A stretch of 19,667 nt of DNA from Nitrososphaerales archaeon TH5888 (GTDB lineage: Archaea; Thermoproteota; Nitrososphaeria; Nitrososphaerales; Nitrososphaeraceae): NCBI GenBank assembly GCA_014523595.1, contig JAATVN010000133.1, forward strand, positions 1-19,667. Reading direction: 5' to 3'. This document shows, piece by piece, positions 15,065 to 19,667 of the stretch (position 1 is the first letter of the stretch; the number at the start of each line of letters is the position of its first letter). The notes under the pieces were generated by a model that ran no database searches, was not told where the DNA came from, and saw only the letters and a program-made list of their open reading frames with translations. Both the position numbers and the translations under genes were made by a program.

Positions 15065-15865
15065 ATGACGCGGACTTTGACATTTAATTTGGTAATTGTT
15101 GCAATGTTGGTTACTGCTTTAGGTTTTAATCCAGCGCTTGTTGGCAGCTCATTAGCTCAACCAGGACCCTCAACCGGACCTTCGGGACCTAATACAACAA
15201 TAACCAACTCATTAGCTCAACTAGGACAATCAATTGGACCTGAACCTAATACAACAATAACCGACTCATTAGCTCAACTAGGACAATCAAATAGACCTGG
15301 ACCTAATGAAACAATGTCCGAAGAAACAGAAGAGATCAAAGAGATTGAACCTGAGAATAAGAGCAAAACATCTCGCCAAGGAGACGCTCAACAGGGTAAA
15401 TTCTGTCTAGAAGGTACGGGACCCGGAACTGGCAAGACTTGTATCCCTTGCAATCCGACTACACAGGGAGAATCTGAATGTCCTGTATTACCTTTACTAC
15501 AAGGAGAGACAATCTCTAAAAAAGAATCCAAACTCCCAAAGACATTATCTAGCTGGTTTAAATCCGGATTACAAGATCTTGAAAAGGAAAAAACGATTCC
15601 ATCAGGTACTAGTAAAGCAATTGAATCATTTCAGCAAGGTGATCCAAGCGCACTTATAAAAATCTGTAACACAATTTCTCAAGACCCTAATGCAGATGTA
15701 AAGTCTGCAGACTGTAATTCGTTACAGGGAAAAACCGGTACTGGAATGTCTGAAAGTGCCGAAGAAGTTAGTTGGATTATTTCAGGCTGGGTGGCTGGAA
15801 AATTACTCGCTAATACTGACGGTAATGATGGCGATAATAATAATGATACATCAGATACACCTTAA
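15065..15865 (+). CDS. Secreted repeat-containing hypothetical protein
   Basis: A 266-residue exported protein: residues 1-30 form a signal peptide (hydrophobic LVIVAMLVTALGF, then SSLAQ). Residues ~41-80 carry two full and partial 19-residue repeats with core NTTIT.SLAQLGQS, rich in N-glycosylation sequons (NTT, NET). A charged linker follows, then a Cys-containing part (FCLEGTGPGTGKTCIPCNP, ESECPVLP, KICNTIS, DCNSLQ; seven cysteines in the mature part). The C-terminus is acidic and Asn/Asp-rich. The first repeat looks grafted onto SSLAQPGPS, so the signal peptide end itself seems to have seeded the repeats. No function recognised. Confidence 0.7.
   Translation: MTRTLTFNLVIVAMLVTALGFNPALVGSSLAQPGPSTGPSGPNTTITNSLAQLGQSIGPEPNTTITDSLAQLGQSNRPGPNETMSEETEEIKEIEPENKSKTSRQGDAQQGKFCLEGTGPGTGKTCIPCNPTTQGESECPVLPLLQGETISKKESKLPKTLSSWFKSGLQDLEKEKTIPSGTSKAIESFQQGDPSALIKICNTISQDPNADVKSADCNSLQGKTGTGMSESAEEVSWIISGWVAGKLLANTDGNDGDNNNDTSDTP
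15187..15300 (+). repeat. Two tandem 57 bp repeats within the 15065 gene
   Basis: Unit 1 is 15187-15243, unit 2 is 15244-15300, with a short third start at 15301. They differ at only a handful of positions and keep frame, coding for 19 residues each. A degenerate earlier copy begins near 15147. Confidence 0.8.
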
Positions 15866-15880
15866 AATTCCGAAATTCTC

Positions 15881-15895
15881 ATTTGGCAGCCAAAT
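15881..15895. terminator. Short hairpin after the 15065 gene
   Basis: ATTTGG, CAG, CCAAAT is a perfect 6 bp stem 15 nt after the stop codon. No long T-run follows; it may be a transcript-end structure or chance. Confidence 0.25.
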
Positions 15896-16069
15896 TACAT
15901 GAGTTATGTTATTGTATATCTTCTTAGCTATCATTTTTTATGAGGAACAAGCTACTAGGATTCCGGTCAAGTATGAACAATAAAGATGTTTTTTACCATT
16001 TAGGAATGGTCACTAAAAATTGCCCTAATATTTAAAGACATAAATGATAAAGACGCTAATAGAATATTA

Positions 16070-17494
16070 ATGACTGGTTGGTCTCTAACGCATATTGAAT
16101 GTCAAAACTTTTCGGCTAGAAGAATTACATTAACTTTCCTTGGATTAGCAACTTTTGTAGTTCTTGTTGGTGGTTATGGCAATTTTGCTTTTTCACAGGG
16201 TGAACAATTGGGTTTGGCCCCCACAAGTAATGAAACAATACCAGGTTCACCTGATTCATCACAAGCACCATTGGGATTTGTAACAGAGGGTACGGTAAAC
16301 ACTCTAATTACACTGCCAAATGGAAAATGGCTTGCCACTGGTAACTGGAGTCTCATACTAAACAACGGTAATGTTACTTCTTTTGAAACCAAAATGACAT
16401 GGTATAACAGCACTGGTACTAATGCACATACACACGAATTGACAAACTTTAGGAAATCCCTGGCTGATATACAAGGGTCACCTGTCAGCGCGACAGCAAA
16501 ACAAATAATCATAAAGGGGGTTTCTGACGTCGGTGCAAATGGCAGAGTATCATGGACTGAAATCCCTACTACAATTACTATTAACGATCGGAAGATAATA
16601 TCTATTGCAATAGATGACACTAAAACCAATCGTCACTTTGGTGGTCAACCGTTATTAGGTATTGTTGATTCATTTGTTCCTTGTTCTGATTTACCTGGAC
16701 CTAATATGGAACTTTTGCCCTCATGTACTGCAAGCACGGTGGGAGATGAAATATTTGGTCAATCGAATGAGAGTTTGGGTTTACCTCCCGAGGGTTTTAC
16801 ACCACCTCAGGGAGTCCCTCTAGGAGAATTTCCACAGCAACCTTTCCCTGACCAAGGCTCCTCAGGAGGAGACCAAGCTTTCCCTGACCAAGGCTCCTCA
16901 GGAGGAGACCAAGCTTTCCCTGACCAAGGCTCCTCAGGAGGAGACCAACCTTTCCCTGACCAACCTTTCCCTGACCAAGGCTTCTCAGGAGCCGATTTTC
17001 CTCCTGAAAATAACCAGTCACAAGGAGAATCCCCTTCTGAAAATAACCAGTCAGCAAATGATATGAATCCCGAATGTGATGATTTGACTATTGAAAATGT
17101 TACTGCAAGTGGTTTTGAAAGCGATCCATCAGACTACCATCCACCAGCTGATGCAATTGACGGAGAGTCGTCTACATGGTGGTCTAACAATGGCAATGAC
17201 CCATGGCTACAAATTGATTTGGGTGAATCTCAAAATATCTGCGGAGTGACGGTACAATGGAACAAGGGAGATTCAAGAGAATATTCCTTTGCGATAGAAG
17301 TATCCGCGAATGGTAACGATTACCAAAAGGTCTTCGAAGGCAAGAATAATGAAGGCTCATCTGAGCCAGAGACACATGTATTTGCAGAAGAGGTCAACGG
17401 TCAGTTTATTAGATTGACAACAACGGATACTAGCTCCGGTGATGGTTGGGTTAGTATACAGGAATTAGGAGTTCTTGGTACGCCACTTCAGTAA
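16070..17494 (+). CDS. Secreted protein with 12-residue repeats and C-terminal discoidin (F5/8 type C) domain
   Basis: A 474-residue exported protein. Residues ~18-43 form the signal region (LTFLGLATFVVLVGG, ending FAFSQG). Residues ~68-206 are a beta-rich domain (GTVNTLITLPNGKWLATGNW, HTHELTNFR, GRVSWTEIPTTITIND) that I associate with thaumarchaeal secreted proteins; its role is unknown. Residues ~257-310 are repeats of QAFPDQGSSGGD, then PPENNQSQGES. Residues ~338-471 are a discoidin/CBM32-type domain: ASGFESDPSDYHPPADAIDG, TWWSNNGNDPWLQIDLGES, FIRLTTTDTSSGDGWVSIQE. Such domains bind sugars or surface glycans, so adhesion or matrix binding is likely. A TATA-like element (ATATTTAAA near 16028) lies about 35 nt upstream of the ATG. 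The 3' end overlaps the integrase fragment, which reads the other way. Confidence 0.8.
   Translation: MTGWSLTHIECQNFSARRITLTFLGLATFVVLVGGYGNFAFSQGEQLGLAPTSNETIPGSPDSSQAPLGFVTEGTVNTLITLPNGKWLATGNWSLILNNGNVTSFETKMTWYNSTGTNAHTHELTNFRKSLADIQGSPVSATAKQIIIKGVSDVGANGRVSWTEIPTTITINDRKIISIAIDDTKTNRHFGGQPLLGIVDSFVPCSDLPGPNMELLPSCTASTVGDEIFGQSNESLGLPPEGFTPPQGVPLGEFPQQPFPDQGSSGGDQAFPDQGSSGGDQAFPDQGSSGGDQPFPDQPFPDQGFSGADFPPENNQSQGESPSENNQSANDMNPECDDLTIENVTASGFESDPSDYHPPADAIDGESSTWWSNNGNDPWLQIDLGESQNICGVTVQWNKGDSREYSFAIEVSANGNDYQKVFEGKNNEGSSEPETHVFAEEVNGQFIRLTTTDTSSGDGWVSIQELGVLGTPLQ
16838..16996 (+). repeat. 36 bp tandem repeats within the discoidin-protein gene
   Basis: Three 36 bp units (16838-16873, 16874-16909, 16910-16945), a 15 bp partial unit (16946-16960) and a fifth, more diverged unit (16961-16996). 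Units 2 and 3 are identical; each full unit contains CTCCTCAGGAG, itself a short inverted repeat. In frame, 12 residues per unit. The near identity suggests recent slippage; length may vary between strains. Confidence 0.85.
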
Positions 17495-17735
17495 TAGGGT
17501 AAAATTTTCGGCGCCGAGAATTAACAATATTGATTAAAGCAAATGGATTATAAAATGAATTCTTTTTTCCAAGAAAATTAGCAAATGCAATTGCAACTTT
17601 TAAATTGTTATTTTGATGATGTTCTGAAGAACCATTCTTTTTCATATGTTCAAGAAACTCATTAATTATTTGCATATTTTTTGTATTAGGGATTGCCTGA
17701 ATTTTACCAATAGTTGTAGTTAGTTTCATTGGCAT
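17451..17735 (-). pseudogene. N-terminal fragment of a tyrosine recombinase (integrase)
   Basis: The first ~62 residues (KLTTTIGKIQAIPNTKNMQI, then INEFLEHMKKNGSSEHHQNN and NLKVAIAFANFLG) match, from memory, the SAM-like core-binding start of thaumarchaeal XerC/D-type integrases, which then carry a catalytic domain of about 200 more residues (R...HxxR...Y). Here the frame diverges after NSFYN into unrelated sequence and ends at 17451, inside the discoidin-protein gene. No catalytic residue remains, so it is a dead remnant. ATG at 17735 is preceded by AGGAGG with 9 nt spacing. Its position beside a tRNA 3'-end-like sequence fits the usual attachment-site layout of integrated archaeal elements. 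Confidence 0.65.
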
Positions 17736-17800
17736 CAGATTAAACCTCCTTTCATTATACAGTAAAATACCAATTTCAATTATATGAATCCACTTAATTT

Positions 17801-17902
17801 ATGGGACCAGTGGGATTTGAACCTTGCATGTATTAGGGTTCAGCTACAATGAAGGAAAAATGTGGCCCAAGGTGATTTGAGTCTTGCATGTAAAGGGGTT
17901 CA
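17801..17902 (-). repeat. Two tRNA 3'-end-like copies with 60 bp spacing, putative attachment remnants
   Basis: Copy A (17801-17842) and copy B (17861-17902) match at 30 of 42 positions without gaps. Read on the minus strand, copy A contains GGTTCAAATCC, a perfect tRNA B box, followed by CACTGGTCCCA, which has the length and final CCCA of an acceptor stem end. Copy B is a decayed version (GACTCAAATC, then ACCTTGGGCCA). The 5' side of the T-stem does not pair with the 3' side, and no cloverleaf can be built, so neither is a working tRNA. The integrase fragment starts 66 nt further along the same strand. Confidence 0.55.
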
Positions 17903-17980
17903 AGGAATTGGTATATCACCCTGGTCATTTGCTTTTGTCTTCATTCACAGTAAAATAACTATACCCCTATGCAATTATGA

Positions 17981-18310
17981 TCAGGAGCAGTATTATTAAT
18001 AGATCTGGGATTGATTCTGATCTCTATCTTCTTCGTATTAATCATGACTCTAATCGCTGGTATATACGGCATGAACGGTCTTGATCTCAACGAAATTGAA
18101 GCAATGCCAGCAGGGTTTATAGTTGTAATTGTTAAGATGATGTGTGTTGGTGGTGGTCTGCTCGGCCTCTTTATAAAGAAACAGTGGTTGCTAGTTCGTG
18201 AAAGAGACAAGCAAAATGGGATGCACTCCGAGGATAATGAATTACATCGAAAAAGTAATACCAAGGGACGGGCTGACTATCATATTTTCAAAAGAGAAAA
18301 AGATGGCTAA
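17981..18310 (+). pseudogene. C-terminal fragment of a CorA-type Mg/Co transporter
   Basis: The open frame from 17981 contains the second half of a TM1-like helix (IDLGLILISIFFVLIMTLIAG), the CorA signature YGMN, a periplasmic loop (GLDLNEIEAMPAG) and a TM2-like helix ending KKQWLLV, then a charged tail. The N-terminal cytoplasmic domain (about 250 residues) is absent and the frame is closed by TGA just before. Only a TTG (18011) could initiate it. It is a diverged paralogue, not a duplicate, of the complete CorA gene that follows; its loop is longer and it has a longer tail. Read as a remnant of a truncated gene. Confidence 0.65.
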
Positions 18311-18600
18311 GCGGTTTCCTCCGCATTCGATCCCTAATATTCCATTTAATATAATTAACAAGAATTAGAATTGAATCATTTCTGATTATCTCTCGTACAG
18401 CAAAAACCAAAATACGATGAGAAATATGAGAAATACGTACTTAATCTAGATACAATAATTCAAAGTATTAAGAGTAATCTTAAATCAATCGGAAAATTTT
18501 CTTGATGAGACCTATTTATGAAGATCTTAGCGAGCAGATACTATAGGAATATTAATATACGATTCAACAGCGGTGATAGAGAATAGAAAAATGAGAATGA
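18311..18600 (+). other. Spacer with a short open fragment
   Basis: Between the CorA fragment and the complete CorA gene. An open stretch (18386-18505, about 40 codons, containing KYDEKYEKYVLNLDTIIQSI) has helical, charged composition but no start codon; it may be the end of a decayed gene. No RNA gene or repeat is seen. Confidence 0.3.
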
Positions 18601-19569
18601 GTGGTTATGACAGAATCTCCAAAATCAGAGCTACGGTCAATAAGCAACAAGAGCTTAACGTGGATAGATATACAAAAACCAACCCGCGAAAAGTTAATGA
18701 CACTCGCCAAATATCCATTTCACGAACTTAATATCGAGGACTGTCTATCAAAGATCCAAATCCCAAAGTTGGATCGATATGATGATCATGTTTTTGTAAT
18801 TCTCAACTTTCCCGTTATTGACAAGGATCGACGAGCTGCTCCATACCCCACCCAACTTGCGACATTTGCTGGTAGTGATTATTTAGTAACAGTTCAACAG
18901 GGAAACCTAAAACCTCTTGAAGAAGCCTATCAACTTTGTAAAATTGATCAACAATACCGCGAATCTTTCATGGGAAATTCATCAGGTTATCTACTGCACA
19001 GTATAATAGATTTGCTTGTCGATGACTTACTCCACATGCTTATGAAAATTGAAGGAAATCTGGATGATATTGAAGATGTTGTATTTGATGATAGGGTAGC
19101 CGTAGCAAGAGAGGTATCACTTCTCAGAAGGGAGATTACCGCCCTGAGAAGACTGGTATTTCCACTAAAGCGAACAGTATTAGATCTTAGTAAAGAAATA
19201 CAGAGATTAACTGATGAGGATCTAACACTATACTTCGATGATGTAAGAGATCATATTGATAAGGTGATAGAAGTCCTTGACGAATCAAAGGAAACCATAG
19301 AAATATTCAAAGATACGGACCATATGCTTAGTACAGAAAAGTCTAATAAAATATTGGCAGTTCTTACGATATTATTCACACTATCAATTCCAGCCTCAGT
19401 CTTCGCAGCATTCTATGGCATGAATATTAATTTACCAGGTGGTATAGAAACGGGTCCAGCCACATTTCTTGGAGAATATACTTCATTCATTATACTTATA
19501 ATCGCTTCAATAATACCCACAGGAATGATGATATATTGGTTCAAAAGAGAAGGATGGTTAAAATCATAA
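18601..19569 (+). CDS. corA: CorA-type divalent metal transporter
   Basis: A 322-residue CorA/MIT-family channel, which takes up Mg2+ (or Co2+/Ni2+) as a membrane pentamer. Residues ~1-240 form the cytoplasmic funnel: alpha/beta N-terminus (LTWIDIQKPTREKLMTLA, YDDHVFVILNFPVI) and long stalk helix (REVSLLRREITALRRLVFPL, DDVRDHIDKVIEVLDESKE). TM1 is residues ~250-271, followed by the signature Tyr272-Gly-Met-Asn275 and an acidic loop; TM2 is ~294-313 with a basic end (FKREGWLKS). All key features are intact and length is typical. GTG at 18601 or ATG at 18607 can start it; both leave the N-terminus unchanged apart from two residues. Sits next to a CorA fragment. Confidence 0.9.
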   Translation: MVMTESPKSELRSISNKSLTWIDIQKPTREKLMTLAKYPFHELNIEDCLSKIQIPKLDRYDDHVFVILNFPVIDKDRRAAPYPTQLATFAGSDYLVTVQQGNLKPLEEAYQLCKIDQQYRESFMGNSSGYLLHSIIDLLVDDLLHMLMKIEGNLDDIEDVVFDDRVAVAREVSLLRREITALRRLVFPLKRTVLDLSKEIQRLTDEDLTLYFDDVRDHIDKVIEVLDESKETIEIFKDTDHMLSTEKSNKILAVLTILFTLSIPASVFAAFYGMNINLPGGIETGPATFLGEYTSFIILIIASIIPTGMMIYWFKREGWLKS

Positions 19570-19667
19570 CCTAAAACCGTGGTGATGGGTTATTTCTTGA
19601 ATAATAAAACATAGCTTCTAGTGATAAACTATTGAGCTAGAGCAGCACAGCATTTGTTCCCAGAATA

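Noticed and set aside
16838..16996. CRISPR array from 36 bp repeats
   Set aside because: The repeats are directly adjacent with no spacers and stay in frame in a secreted protein.
16797..17057. 86-codon minus-strand open frame with repeats
   Set aside because: It is the shadow of the 36 bp coding repeats of the discoidin protein.
17801..17842. Functional tRNA gene
   Set aside because: The B box and acceptor-like end are present, but the T-stem does not pair and no D-arm, anticodon arm or 5' acceptor strand is found.
17959..18264. 101-codon minus-strand open frame
   Set aside because: Antisense to the CorA fragment, which carries the YGMN signature.

Overview
The window looks like chromosomal DNA from an AT-rich mesophilic archaeon, most likely a soil Nitrososphaeria (Thaumarchaeota, Nitrososphaera/Nitrosocosmicus-like). 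The reasons are protein families I associate with that lineage (secreted proteins with discoidin or thrombospondin type 3 domains, a CorA-type transporter, a thaumarchaeal-type integrase N-terminus), TATA boxes placed about 25 nt before several start codons, many TTG/GTG starts, and the lack of bacterial -35/-10 promoters. The genus is inference; no rRNA or ammonia-oxidation gene is present.

Region 1 (1-7050) is a mosaic of envelope and secreted genes with much gene decay. It holds a zinc carboxypeptidase (M14) with an in-frame TGA in its propeptide, a fibre-like protein, a small hypothetical gene (2505-2819) with two truncated relics nearby, a secreted cell-surface protein, a second small gene (3989-4174) with a frameshifted relic at 6917-7046, a TM2-like membrane gene with an apparent one-base insertion, a large polytopic membrane protein and a secreted protein of a widespread unknown family.

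Region 2 (about 7080-11830) is a compact cassette that I read as an integrated plasmid- or virus-like replicon. Ten minus-strand genes are packed end to end: AbrB-like regulator, 46 aa, 154 aa, 107 aa, 62 aa, a P-loop replication ATPase/helicase, 27 aa, 41 aa (CxxC), 68 aa and an HTH protein. Most junctions are start/stop overlaps (ATGA, TAATG, TAGTG, TTGA), so the tiny ORFs are probably real. A divergent winged-helix gene (11160-11789) faces the operon across a 128 bp control region with a perfect 8+2+8 palindrome. No integrase, polymerase or structural gene is recognisable inside.

Region 3 (11956-17494) carries a CDF metal transporter with an altered metal site, a secreted papain-like peptidase with calcium-binding thrombospondin type 3 repeats, a secreted protein with 19-residue repeats, and a secreted protein with 12-residue repeats and a C-terminal discoidin domain. 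Exported and metal-related functions dominate.

Region 4 (17451-19667) is a second integration scar: the N-terminal piece of a tyrosine recombinase, two degenerate 60 bp-spaced copies of a tRNA 3'-end-like sequence, and the C-terminal piece of a CorA transporter. A complete CorA gene follows. Together the window looks like an integration and decay hotspot with one still-compact replicon cassette.
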